Origin: Chaetoceros tenuissimus
Lineage: Eukaryota > Bacillariophyta > Thalassiosirophyceae > Chaetocerotales > Chaetocerotaceae
NCBI GenBank assembly: GCA_021927905.1
Contig: BLLK01000032.1
Span: 186,001-250,000, forward strand
DNA: 64,000 bases
Reading direction: 5' to 3'
Position numbers and translations under genes: made by a program. Positions 1 through 11,881 of the stretch are shown here, in pieces. Under the pieces are notes generated by a model. That model was given only the letters and a program-made list of their open reading frames with translations. It was not told the origin of the DNA and ran no database searches. Positions within the stretch are counted from its first letter, which is position 1, and each line of letters starts with the position of its first letter.

Positions 1-1088
1 GGGTAGAAGCAGCAGAAACATTAATTCTCACGGCTCGAACAATAGCCGACGCAATGCCTCATGTGAAAAATATTTGGAGACCGTCATATTTCAAAGAATG
101 GAGCAAACTCACCGCTCTTGCTAAGTTTAGTGACGACTTTCTTGAACCTTCTTCACTCAGTAAACAAATTGGTACGAAATGGCGGTCAAACGAGATGGAC
201 GATGGTGTTACTAACCTCCCGTTGCCTTCGATTTCCACACTTTGTAATTTACTTTCCCTTGTGATGAAAGAGGCAATTTTTCTTTACGATAAGGAAAGTC
301 GAACTGTTCCACTTGCATACTCAAGATCTCAGGAAGTTCTGAGAATAATAATGGGAGTTACTGAGGATCACACATCTAAATCAGCCATGCAAAATAATCG
401 TCGCGGTTTCCGCACAAACGCACAAAATATTATAGAAGAAACAGCAAGTCTCCGAAAAGTTTCTGCTTCTATCAACGAAATTGTGACAAAACTAGCGGAA
501 AGATTGCATCTTATTGCAGGCAATGGTTCAGCATTGACAATGACTTCTATGACTAACTTATTCAACGATTCCGATGGAGAGGAACTTGGAACTATATATG
601 TGAGAGTGATACTGTATGGTAAAAAGATCAAGAGATTTCAAGAGAGTACTACCATTCCAACCTTTTTAGACTGGAATATCCCTTACATTTGTAGAGTACC
701 AGATGCTGCAATAGCATCTGCTTTGAAAAATGTTCGAGGCAAAGGTGAAGAGTACAACTACTCTCTAGCAAAAGAGATATGTAAAGCATTTGCAGAACCT
801 CTATGCCTCGCTCTACAGAATGAAGCGAATGGGCACGATGTTGTCTTTGACTACAACCTCCCAGCTTCAAATGACGTGGATGATGACAAGACGTATATTA
901 CAGTCTCTGTCCTGACATCGAAACAATCGCGTGCAAATGATAATGTTGAATCAAAGCGATTTCATGTCATTGGCTTTGATGCTGAGACGAAAAGAGATGT
1001 GATTAGTGAAATCACTGTTGCAAAATATTTTCCTTGTGCTCTTTCGAGACAATCTGTTTTGGTCACAACAGAACGGAACGCGAGTTGA
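1..1088 (+). CDS. Unrecognised protein, 3' part (5' end outside window)
   Basis: The reading frame that ends at the TGA at 1088 is open back to base 3 with no stop, so the ATG at 54 is probably internal and the gene is cut by the left edge. The visible part is about 360 residues. It is soluble-looking, mixed charge, without a membrane segment, signal peptide or low-complexity tract. A weakly amphipathic stretch lies around the middle (ETASLRKVSASINEIVTKLA). I recognise no domain. Coding bias and length support a real gene, and the antisense frames here are shadows. The next gene starts about 460 bases downstream on the same strand. Confidence 0.7.
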   Translation, partial: VEAAETLILTARTIADAMPHVKNIWRPSYFKEWSKLTALAKFSDDFLEPSSLSKQIGTKWRSNEMDDGVTNLPLPSISTLCNLLSLVMKEAIFLYDKESRTVPLAYSRSQEVLRIIMGVTEDHTSKSAMQNNRRGFRTNAQNIIEETASLRKVSASINEIVTKLAERLHLIAGNGSALTMTSMTNLFNDSDGEELGTIYVRVILYGKKIKRFQESTTIPTFLDWNIPYICRVPDAAIASALKNVRGKGEEYNYSLAKEICKAFAEPLCLALQNEANGHDVVFDYNLPASNDVDDDKTYITVSVLTSKQSRANDNVESKRFHVIGFDAETKRDVISEITVAKYFPCALSRQSVLVTTERNAS

Positions 1089-1550
1089 GAGAACAGATTT
1101 TGACTAGAAACTTGCTTGCTAGAATGCTCATGAGAAAATCAAGAGGAAAAAGTTATCTATATTCAGTTCTGATGTAATATAATGTTCATTATTTCTGATT
1201 GAAGAATATGAAGTAATCACTAGCACATTACCATGTTAATCGTGGCGTCCTTCAATATGTTTCAACAAGAAAGGTATTATCTAACAATAATGAAGGTTGC
1301 GAATTAAAACTATCGACCAAACGCGGAGAACATTGGTGTAAATTTGATGCCGACTCTTGTCAACCAGTAAAATGATGAGAACACGGGAAACCCAGAAAAG
1401 TAAAAAACGAGAACACCCGATCAGTATATTTTCTTCATTTTTAGCATTTGTGTGAGGTGCTCATAAAAATCAATCGTAAAAATCTAATAACAAAATCTTA
1501 TACAGAACAGAGAAGAAATAGAATAAAAGGATAACAGAAGAACAGAGAGA
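1089..1550. other. Intergenic spacer
   Basis: About 460 bases of A+T-rich sequence between the end of the left-edge gene and the first exon of the Cys-rich protein. It should hold the 3' UTR of the former and the promoter of the latter. I see no conserved ORF, RNA gene or repeat. Confidence 0.6.
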
Positions 1551-4305
1551 ATGAAATTCAAATTACTAGAATACACCCTTTTCTTGTCTCCTCCACTTTT
1601 CAATGGCATTGCATATGGAATTGATTTCCATACAATTCGTGGTGCTCCCGAAGCCCTAATGGTGAGATCTTGATTGCCTATAATATATGCTTTCAAACTT
1701 TTCCATAGCTTTAGAATGATGTACTGAAAAATCTTGTTCCTATTCACTACAAATTGTACCTAATTTCTTGTCCACTTCATTTATTTTTAAAGACTTTGAA
1801 TCGTAAGGAAATGAAAAATGATTCAAATGCAGACAGTTGCATCAGTAGGGACGTGACTGATCTTCCTCCTAAATTTGCATTTCACAATGAAGGAAGAGGA
1901 GGATGGAACAAATTCTGGAGAAGAGGAGGTGATGAAAAGAACAACGGCAGCATGAAGAGTACTAAGGTACGTTTGTTTCTGTTTTGTAAGATGGAATACA
2001 CAAAACGTAGTAAATCCTCGAGATTCTCACCATTTTGACAATGCACTATAAACAGACTCGATCTCTCCAAGAAATTGGAAGTACATGTAGTGAAGGATCA
2101 ACTGATTGTACTTCTACATACTGTGTCAACAACAAGTGTGCTGCAAATGACGGTACCACTGGATCTGATTGTAGTGAAAATGATGATTGCGTATCAAACA
2201 TCTGCGGACCTGGAGGTCAATGCGCAGAGTGCTCATCAGATGATGACTGTCTTTCCGAAGGCAGCATTTGCATCAATACTGATGTATACGGTGTTTGTAC
2301 TGATAAGGCGAATGGATCTGCATGTAGTGATGATGATCATTGCTTGTCAGGGCTTTGTGGAGATGATGACCTATGCAAAGCATGCGAGTCAGGATCAGAT
2401 TGCTCTTCTAATTTCTGTGTCAACAACAAGTGTGCTGCAAATGACGGTACCGTTGGAGCTTCATGTAGTGATGATGATGATTGCTTATCAAGTAAATGTG
2501 GAGAAGACGACACTTGTGCACCTCATTCTATCACAGATTTAGGTTTGGAGAAAGTGCCCTTGACAGGTATAGACTGTACCTCCGTAGATGATATCATACC
2601 AACTGCCGTAGACTGGCAAGGTAAATGGATCGGAAACGGAAGCACAGATACTATTGTCAAGATTACACCTACTCTTAGTAACATCAATAGATTCCTTGCC
2701 CATGCATACATTGGTACTGATACTCTGAAATATTGTAAAATGGTCTTGTTTCAAATAGAGAGAGACACTGCAACCAATGTCTGTAGCTACAAGCCACTTG
2801 CTGGAAAGTACGGTCCTGCAAATCAGGAATGTAGTGTGAAAGGTCCATACTGTACTTTTCTAGGAGGTGAATGCACTGCATTAGTTGGGGACAACGACAG
2901 TAACGGATACGGAATCGTAGCATTGGACTACGAATACAAAACTGCAACCGAATCCCAGACAGACACTTGTGCAGATGATTTCACTGCTACTACCACTGAC
3001 TTTCTCTGTACTGAAGATCGGGACAATGGTGATGTATGTGTTGCTGATTCCGATTGTGAGTCAGGACTATGCGGAGCTGATGGAATGTGCAAAGGAGAGG
3101 ATGGATCTAACTGTGCACAAAAAACCGACTGCAAGTCCAATCTATGTGGAGCTGATGACCTATGTCAAGCATGCGTATCAGGATCTGACTGCAAAGTTTC
3201 TGGGCTTAACTACTGTGTAGACGGTGTCTGCACTGATGGCGAGGTTGGAACTGTATGCAGTTCAGGAAGCGATCACTGTGACTCTGGTTTCTGTGTGGGA
3301 AATATCTGTACAACCGGAGACAATGACGCTGACTGTGCTTCAGGAGATGATTGCAAATCTAGTTACTGCGTAAACAACTTTTGCAGAAGTGGATTGATTG
3401 GAGCCACCTGTTCTTCAGATTCCCACTGTCAATCTAAGTATTGCCAGTCTACCAAGTGCGCAAATCCTCCACCCCCTGATCCTTGTAAAAATAACCCATG
3501 TGGCCCAGGTCAAAAATGTGACATCACCAGTGAAACTAATTACTCTTGTACCTGTACCACTACATTTGTTCTTACTCATGATAGCAAAGGTCGTCAAAAA
3601 TGTGTATGTAAAGACGGTGTAACAACATTGGGTAATATGAATAGATGTGAATGTGTTAAAGAGGGAATGCTTTGGAGTGATCAGGAAGCAGATTGCAAAT
3701 GTCCAAGTGGAGAGGAATGGAGTGACGAGGATTTCAAATGTGTAGAAACCAATCCTTGTACAAACATGGTATGTGGTGACAATGAAACCTGCGATTCATC
3801 CACTGGAGAATGTTCTTGTAATGATGGCTATGAGCATTTAGATGGTACTTGTGTCATTGCCGAAAGTGGTGATCCAGACTGCCAAGATGATGCCACATTT
3901 ACATTTGTCCGTGTTTTGAAAGATGGTACGACCAAAACTACCCCCTGTAGCTGGTTTACTTGGAACCCAAACCAAAATCGCATTGATAGACGCCGTTTCA
4001 AATTTTGTTACGACAAGAAACCAGCTTGTGACGAGCCCTCTGAAATTGGATCTAAATGTATGGAAGCATGTGGATTTTGTGATGATAGTAACGTCTCTAC
4101 TTGTGCCACTTTTGCATCAAAATGCACTGATGATCCAAACTTTAGGTTCCCAATGAAGTGGAATCCTAATAAGACGAAAGGATGCTCTTGGATCACTAAA
4201 CCCTGGAAACCAAACAAGGTTGCTAAGCGCCGCAGTCTCTATTGTTCCCAGAATTACATTCTTAAAAAATGTCCAGTTGCATGTAACCGAAAGTTATGTG
4301 TATAA
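1551..4305 (+). CDS. Secreted Cys-rich repeat protein with EGF-like and paired C-terminal modules
   Basis: Three-exon model: 1551-1661, 1793-1966 and 2056-4305, with two GT-AG introns, both phase 0, giving about 844 residues. Exon 1 starts MKFKLLEYTLFLSPPLF, a likely signal peptide. Exon 3 begins with many modules of about 20 residues of the form CSxDxDCxSxxCGxxxxC, resembling diatom extracellular Asp/Cys repeats. After a Cys-poor insert (roughly 265-400 of the full protein) there are more such repeats, then two EGF-like units (DPCKNNPCGPGQKC and NPCTNMVCGDNETC). The C-terminus has two related modules of about 60 residues with a CSW core and a terminal CxxxC (KCMEACGFC, KCPVACNRKLC), somewhat like ShK-type folds. 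The likely role is extracellular or cell-surface binding, which is inference. A start at 2035 would lie inside intron 2 and leave no signal peptide. Confidence 0.8.
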
Positions 4306-4960
4306 AGAGCTGGACACACAGCAACTGTTGCTTTACATTTTTACATGATTGCACTTTTTGCGATTAGAAGGAGAGGGACAGGTACGGGAGAAGTTACATG
4401 TGATGAAGTGGAATCTATTCGAAAGAAAGTACATGTTTGCATAAATAACAGTTGCTTTACATAAGTTTGCATATGAAAGTCAAAAGGCATACGTGTTTAC
4501 ATTTAGAAGGAAAAGGCGGACACATATTTACAAAGAAGGTAATAGTGATCAAAGTGAATTCGATTCGAAAGATAATACTTGTTAAATGAAGACCCATTAC
4601 TCACAGACAAACAAAAATAATAAAAAAATAATAATACATTTTTTCATATATTCAGCAAACTGTTTATTGGATACCTTACCATAGTCAATTCGATTAGATT
4701 TGTTCATTGGAAGCGTCACTCGGACTTTATTTCAAAAACTGTCATTCAGAATTAGAGTTCATCCCCATATCAGAAGAATAGTTAGTAAGGAGACGGACAA
4801 TAACTCCATACATACAGCTCTACAGCGGAAATTTCAAGTGAATATGTTGGAAACAAAGTCTCCACAACAAATTGCAGATAGGAAATACAACAAGCGACTG
4901 AAATGATAGACATCACAGGACAATACAGCTCATTAATTTTAAATTATTAAGAATTAGTTA
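4306..4960. repeat. Intergenic spacer with a degenerate direct duplication
   Basis: About 655 bases between the ends of two convergent genes. The part from about 4318 to 4580 contains two diverged direct copies. GTTGCTTTACAT occurs at 4327 and 4451, TTAGAAGG-A-AGG at 4364 and 4503, and a GTGAA/GGAAT-ATTCGAAAG block near 4405 and 4549, so the period drifts from 124 to 144. TTTGCAT and TTTACAT words recur. No credible gene is present; the short ORF at 4700-4906 has no support. Confidence 0.5.
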
Positions 4961-7900
4961 CTACTCTAATATTGAAGATAAGTCCTCTTCATCTTCTTCT
5001 CTGGGAGCGGGCATCAGGTCCAACCTAATTTTAGGTAGAGGTTTCACATCAATTGTAACACTGGTATTTGTATTTATCTCATCAGTTGGATCCACTGTAA
5101 AGTGTTTGCTCTCTTGGCGAGGGTTTCTTGATGTCCAGTCATCTGGTTCAAGGCTGACGATGTTATCATTCTGTCTTTTACTTTCACTATTTATTGTGGA
5201 AAATGAAGGAGTAGAAGGCCTTGTATTTTTTCGTTGTTGAGTTTCTTCTTTGAACTTTGAAAATGAATTAAAATCATTGTTACTAGCAAAGTCTGATTGC
5301 CATTCACTTGAAAAGAAATCCTTTGTCTGCGATGGACTCCACAAATCTTTTTGAGCTGGCTTCGAAATACTACGATTGGAGCCACTACCTGGTTTGTGAT
5401 TAGTAGTAGAAGTTCCCGAAGGACTTCTTGAAGTCCCTGAATCCACCTGAAGGGCATTGATATTAATTTTTCGGTCATCATTAACCTCAGCAGACTGACG
5501 TGATTTCACTACATTTTTCTTTGGAGAAGCGGGCATTGTATTTGCAATAGTTAATAGAACACCCATCAGTCCTGAAACAATATGTATTTTGTGAGTCATT
5601 ATGTGTGTACTGTAGAATCAAGCGCATATCATTTTTACTCACCTTTTTCTTCTAGACCAAATCGGATCTGCATCTCATCTACTACAAGTAAAAATGCTCG
5701 GTGAACAGCACTTTGGTCTGATAAGTCTTTTCCCATCGGGATAATTTCACTCTTCATAGATATAGAGCAACTCTGCTGAGATTCTTGCTCTACTCTAACA
5801 ACAACTTTTGTCGAAAAACCTCGTCTTGGAGTTCGCTCTCCAATAGTTATTACTAACGTCCCAACATCATCTACTGCGACGATTATGATTTCCGACAATC
5901 GTACAACCTGCCCATTTCTCAAACGATCGAAGAGGGTAGTTCGAGTCCCTGTGACCATAGAGCCCTGAGTCAACAATTTATTTTCTGGCATGTTCAGATC
6001 TTTATGACGAGGGGAAGAAATAGGGAAACTCCATTTTGTTTTCGAATAATTGAAATCTCCACGAAGTGATTCCCATTTATTCATAAGTGGAGAATTCGTG
6101 TCAAGCAAAAGCGCTCGACACAAAGGAAATGGTAGACTGACTGACCTTTTTCCTATGATCTCTGTTTCAATTTTTTGCCCAAATGAATACTGTGGGGCTT
6201 CCGTCGAAATCCTAGAAAAAAAATCCGAAGGGCTTGAAACCTCTGAAGAAATATCAGATGTGCCACTTGAAGCATGCTGTTGATCACTCTGTGATGCCTC
6301 CATCCTCAGGTGCTGCCGTGCAGGAACCTGAGACCAACTACTGAGACCTTCAGGTACATTGCTACTATGATGACTTTTGTTGTCATCATCATCTATTTCA
6401 GAAGAAGAATAACCATCCGACTCAGACCACTCGCCACTCAAAGTTGAAGCGCTAGGGTCCAAATTAACTCCATGAATAACATTGTCACGGACTGGATTCT
6501 GTGTCGAAATACTGTTCCTTGACATGTTTGTAGAATTTGCTGGTAGAGTTGCAAGTTCTGTAATTGGTATACCACCTCTCTGTCCAATACGGATTGTTTC
6601 CCTCTCGAGTAGCAATTTCAAACCACAAAAAAGTAATTCAGCTTCTCGAAGAGAATTCACAATAAATTGCAAAACTCTTTTATCCTTTCCAACAATTTCA
6701 ACCATACGTAATTCTTTCTTATCGTCATTAGGATTTCCAGCATTCTATAAAAAGGGGAATGAAATTTAGAAGCGGTCGATTTAAGTAAAATCTTTCTTTG
6801 TCGAACATTACTTACTGTTGATGTACGTTTGACAGTTTCAATGTCTGTCAAAGCGATGGAATACTTTTTCGATAGTTTCAGTTTCTTTCTCCTTCTCACA
6901 CTCTACAAGAATGAATGAGAATAAATTACAATAACAAGGCAAAAAATATCTCGAATTTAACTCACATTCATGGTGCTCTTCGAGTCGCTTGTAACAGCTG
7001 TAATGTCATCAGCATGAGACTCAGCCGCTGTATTGTCATCCCATCCGAAACAAGATATTCCTTCAGAATAAACACTTTGGTCATCATTCAAAGTTCTTTT
7101 AGAAAGAAAACCTAAAATGAGAGATCCTTCTGCTGGCAATGTCAACCAAAGAGTTCGTGTCTCTAATGAATCAATAACACTGCATATATCAGTTTGTCCT
7201 CCCTTCGAAATTCGTTGAACACTGACCCCTCCATACATGAACGACTTAAAGGAAGTTTCAAAAGATGAAAATTCTTGAGCATCCATACTCGATAACTCAG
7301 AAAACCAAAGAAATCTCTTCGTTGGATCACTGTTCCGCGAAAGAGTACACTTCTCATAATACCAGTCATTTGGTAAGTCATCTCTTAAGGCATCTGGAGG
7401 TTTGGGAAGATTCAACATTTCATGCGCAAATTCAACACTGTGAAGGGTAGCATATAAATCTTCTGCTTCTTTTGGAGGAGGAACTCCTCCCGATAATATA
7501 TCATCAGTAGTGAATTCATGTCCTGTTTGAAATTTGTATGCTCTGCGATTAATGTCGTCTCTTGCAAAGATTTTTGATCCCTCTAAAGAAACACCGAAAT
7601 ATAATCCTTGAGATTTAGCATAAGCAACAATCGGAGCAATTGACTTCTTATCGTCTTTTGCTGTGGGCGACGAACCAACTGACGCAGCGGCATAACCTTC
7701 TCTTCCGATTCCTGCAAATGCCGCTCCCATGTTTCCACCGATTGTATAATTCGTTCCTTTACGGAAATGTTCTAGAGCCTCTTGATTCTGCAAAATAAAA
7801 ATATAATCTGCAACTTCAAGTCCAAATTGGATACCGAAACCTCCACCATACATGGCTATTGCCGAGGGAGCACTCCAACTTCCATCTTCTAAACGACTAA

Positions 7901-8891
7901 TTACTATTCCACTACCAAAATGAACACTGACCCCCAGAACAACTTTTGAAGTCCGAATGAAAGCGAGTCCTACGGCATTTTGGATCAATCCTCGGATTGT
8001 TTCTGCTTCAACGTCATTTTTCTTCTCCTTTTCATCGCCATCATCATCCGAGTTTTCACGCGTAACTTTTTTCTTATCTTTGTCAGGAGAAATTAACTTC
8101 TTTGCTCCTTCCATGATTTCATCCCATGCATCAGGGTCATTCTTGTTGTCAATCGTTGGTGCAAGTCGACGTACAATCACTGCTGCTCTTTCACATTCAT
8201 CATCTAGACGGAAATACGGCATTGCTACATGTGGAATGCTGCTACCAGCAAATCTTTTGTGTGTATGACGAAACACTAAAACTACTGGAAAATCAGCTCT
8301 ACCAGATGGACTCGCAGGAACCTCAGTCGCCACTGAACTATTAGTGATACCAGCACAGCTACCAACCATTACTTGTGTTGTATCACGAATGCGTCGAGAA
8401 AATGACAATTTTTCCTTTTTCACAGCTTGATCTTCATTTTCAAACATTTCAACATCGGTATTGATTCCATCAACAGAACAACTTTCAAACATATTTTTCA
8501 ATTCCTCAAAAGATGTTCTTCTTCCATTGTTTTCACACTTTAATGCAAATTTCACAGCTTGCTTCGGATCTTCAGACATTCTTTCAAACCTGGAACTGCC
8601 TCCCAAAACAATGGCAAGCTGCAAACAATCTTGTGGTTGAATACCTTCCTTGTCCGCAGCACTATTTGCTTCAACAGATCTGACAAATGCTCGATCATTT
8701 ACATTTAGAAATGAAAGGCCAATGTTAAATTTTTGTGTTTCTTCTCCATTTAGTATTACTGTTTCAGGGTAGACTACAAATGCCTTTGTTTCACAGGTTC
8801 CAGCATCGTCACCGTGGATAACATGTCCCATGGCATCCTTGAGTGCATTTCCTACACCTACAAAGGTCCGTGATACTAGCGAGGCTGCCAT
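4961..8891 (-). CDS. SYLF (Ysc84-like) domain protein with PDZ-like, PH-like and START/VASt-like regions
   Basis: Four exons on the minus strand: 8891-6966, 6902-6816, 6744-5643 and 5571-4961. The introns are 63-71 bp, all GT-AG, with phases 0, 0 and 1, giving about 1241 residues. Residues 40-125 look like a PDZ fold (NVNDRAFVRSVEANSAADKE). Residues 235-470 are a SYLF lipid-binding domain, shown by AMYGGGFGIQFGLEVADYIF and NYTIGGNMGAAFAGIGREGY. Exons 2-3 (643-730) read like a PH domain ending in an amphipathic helix (FIVNSLREAELLFCGLKLLL). About 865-1040 resembles a START/VASt lipid-transfer region (ENKLLTQGSMVTGTRTTLFD). The last 200 residues are Ser-rich and disordered with one hydrophobic stretch (LMGVLLTIANTM). 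SYLF proteins bind phosphoinositides and link membranes to actin; the combination suggests a membrane-contact or endocytic role. SYLF is confident, the PDZ, PH and VASt calls less so. Confidence 0.82.
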
Positions 8892-9624
8892 GACTATTAC
8901 AGTCTCTTACTATTACTATGGCACTGGTTGCTAGTTACAAAGGTCAACACTTGAATACATAAACGTTGCGACTTGTGATGGTTGCTCAAATGCGTTGACT
9001 TTAGGTTGTGTAATGGACAATGGAGGATGGATGATGAATACTGATAATGAGAATAATGATGAAAGAGGGCTTGCGATTGCTTTACAAGACCTAAATCAGC
9101 CTATTGACATTAGTAGAAAGTGGGACTAAAAGCTGAGCTTTGCAACGAATGTTTGCTGCATGCTGAATTCTACTCATTAGATATATCACACTATTGTAGT
9201 GACAATTTATGAGAATATAAATGTTTGCAAAGTGAGTCTATTATTCTGAAATGATGACTTGTTTGCAATTTAAAAGTTGAAATTTCCAGAATGGAAATTC
9301 CATTCATTCCCACTAAAATATAAATGTCTACGCAAAAGTCTTATGGCTCTATTCTAGTGTAAAACAATGACAAAATAGTCAAGCTGCACTTATGTTTGCA
9401 TGTTTGCCACTATTTTGTGAGAGTGCGCGCTCCCTTTTGAAACATTCGAACAGTACTATTCAATCACACTTTATCACTTTATCGATCTCCAAACGATCCA
9501 ATCACACTACCACCACCATATCTCTGTAGACACTGCAGAGTTCGCCTTCCTTGTGTGCGAAGTACATTCACCTTTCTCAATACTAAGGGCTCTACAAACA
9601 AACTACTTCCATAATAAATAGAAC
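8892..9624. promoter_or_regulatory. Divergent promoter region
   Basis: About 730 bases between two divergently transcribed genes, the SYLF protein (minus) and the five-pass membrane protein (plus). The word TGTTTGC or TTTGCA occurs several times between about 9145 and 9410. There is no ORF, RNA or clear core promoter motif that I can defend. Confidence 0.45.
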
Positions 9625-11881
9625 ATGTCTGAAACATTTGAAGCTGCCGTTTACACAATAGTAAGTAGCCATCACTTTGTCCTCTCCGTCAATGGAAACT
9701 CTTCAAATCAGTCTTGCTCAACAAATTTTGAAATTGGATAGAGTAAACATCTTGAAGTCTTCTCCAAGGTGCCACGGTTTGGTCAACCGACTGACTTTTC
9801 CATACTGTTCAACACTACAGCAGAAGCATCCAAGGATCAATATGCGTATGCCAATGGCACTTTGTTTGTTGGTGCATTCCTCATGGCGATATTCTTTCTA
9901 TGGTTGTTTCTTCTCGTGATTTTCATGTGTTGTGGACCGAGAAGAGTAGGATTTTTAGCTGGATTCAAAATGAAGCATCCTCATGATGCAGAGAAATTTC
10001 GTACGCCGATTGTAGTGCGATCCATAATGATTCTTTCTTGTTTGATTGTGATTGCTGCTGCTGTGACTTCTACCATATTTTTTGGACTAAAGGATATGAA
10101 GGATGTTGCAAATGATGGATTGCAGTTGGTCAATGTAAGTTACATATTGTAGATTGAACATGTACTTCTTTCTACGTTTTCAAACTAATTTCGATTTTCC
10201 CAAGGAATACATGGATTTGGCGCAAGAGGGAAAAGAACGTGTTGTGATCATGTCGGATAAGATTGATTCAATGCAAAATCTCAAAGAAATTGTAATCAAC
10301 GAATTACGCCCGGAAAACTTTTGTGTTACTACAAATCCTGGTGAACCAGTGGAGACTATTCGCAACACTCTTGTGCAAGATCTTTATGCTCTTGAAGATT
10401 TTGACGAATTACAGTTTCGGGATTTGAGAGTCGATGTGTTTGGAAAGGTGAGTCAACCCAAGATAACCCAAGATATTTTCAATATCAATTCTTTCTTTTT
10501 CTTGTAATATTTCCTAACAAGTGAAATTTTAAGATGTTATCGGATGGAATTAGGACGGAGAATTATTTCAATTACTTTGGAGTCAAACAGTGGCAGGTTT
10601 GGAGCTTTTTGATTAGCTTCTCAGTAATTGCTTTCTTCTTTTTACTGGGCACAATGGTAGCTTCTTTTGGAGTCACCGATCATGTAATATCATGCTTCAA
10701 TACGTGGATATTTCTACCAATATTCTTGCTGATGGTGACTGCGTCGTGGATTATTGTTTCTTTCTATGGTGTAGGAGCAGTCATGGCTTCCGACTATTGT
10801 CTAACTGGGGGAAGTCCTGATGCAACCACAAAAGCTATAATCAATCAATTCAACATCGATGCCTCGCAAAAAGAGCTCAATGAGTACTGGATTGTAAGTT
10901 TACAAATATTTCTCAGGATGGACCTAATGTACATGATAATTTCTGAGAAACATACTCTAACCATCTCATACCAAACAGACTTGCGACGGAGAATTGCCAA
11001 TCACATTCATGCCATCTCTTCAAGATAGATTAAACACAGCAATTTCATCAATAACTGATTTGAGAGTAGCGTTGGTGGAATATAAAGATTCCTTGTCTGC
11101 AAATTGTGGGGGCAAAGACTTTGCAAGTTTGAATTCATACTTGGGAACAATAGCTGACTCTTATGACAAACTGGATACAAATATTACAAATGTCGAAAAT
11201 TTGATTGATTGCAGCAATATGCGCCCAAAATATGAGCAATTTACCTACGATATCATGTGTACAGATGCACCCGTAGCATCTAGTTGGACTTTTGGATTAT
11301 TACTTGTGATTGCATTCTTTGGAATGCTTATAATAACATTTAGAGCTGCATGGTTGAACACAATTCCAAGGGATGCTCGTCCGAGTTCTATACGCATGTC
11401 TCCTTCCAAGTCTGAATTCAATGACTCTCCTCGCAACAGTCCAGGCACAATGAGTCGTAAGAATATCAACGACGAAGAATACGTTCAAAATGAGGCAGAA
11501 GATAGAAAACTTGCAGCAGCACTTGACAACGTCCACATTGATGATCATGGACTTGATGATGAAGAACCAACGAAAAAGAAATCCCTTTTTGCACGTTTCA
11601 GAAGGAACTCATCTGTGGAAGAAGAACCTAATACAGAGAAAAAGTCTTTATTTTCACGCTTCAGAAAGGGGGAAGACGACAGCCCAAATGAACCGCAAGA
11701 AATCGAAAACAACGAAAAGAAATCAAGATGGTTTGGTGGAAGAAAGAATAAGAATGAGGGGTACCAAAAGCATGAAAATGAGTTCGAAGAGGAAGACGAG
11801 GAAGAGTATAGTGATGATGGTGACTCATACGAAGATGAAAGTACCCAAAATGATAAGAAGAAAAGTTGGTACGATGAATAG
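9625..11881 (+). CDS. Five-pass membrane protein with Tweety/prominin-like topology
   Basis: Five exons: 9625-9660, 9769-10134, 10205-10447, 10534-10893 and 10979-11881. All four introns (70-108 bp) are GT-AG and phase 0; the product is about 635 residues. Five hydrophobic segments can be seen: GTLFVGAFLMAIFFLWLFLL, IMILSCLIVIAAAVTSTIFF, FLISFSVIAFFFLLGTMVAS, IFLPIFLLMVTASWIIVSFY and FGLLLVIAFFGMLIITFRAA. TM1-2 and TM3-4 are close pairs. Loops of about 100-130 residues with several Cys separate TM2-3 and TM4-5. That is the topology of Tweety and prominin families, but I see no diagnostic sequence motif, so family membership is inference. The roughly 170-residue C-terminal tail is highly charged and repeats KKSLFARFR, KKSLFSRFR and KKSRWFGGR before a Glu/Asp-rich end. 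Confidence 0.8.

Noticed and set aside
2035-2055. ATG at 2035 as start of the Cys-rich protein
   Set aside because: These bases are the 3' end of an intron ending AAACAG; the spliced model gains a signal peptide and keeps phase at both joins.
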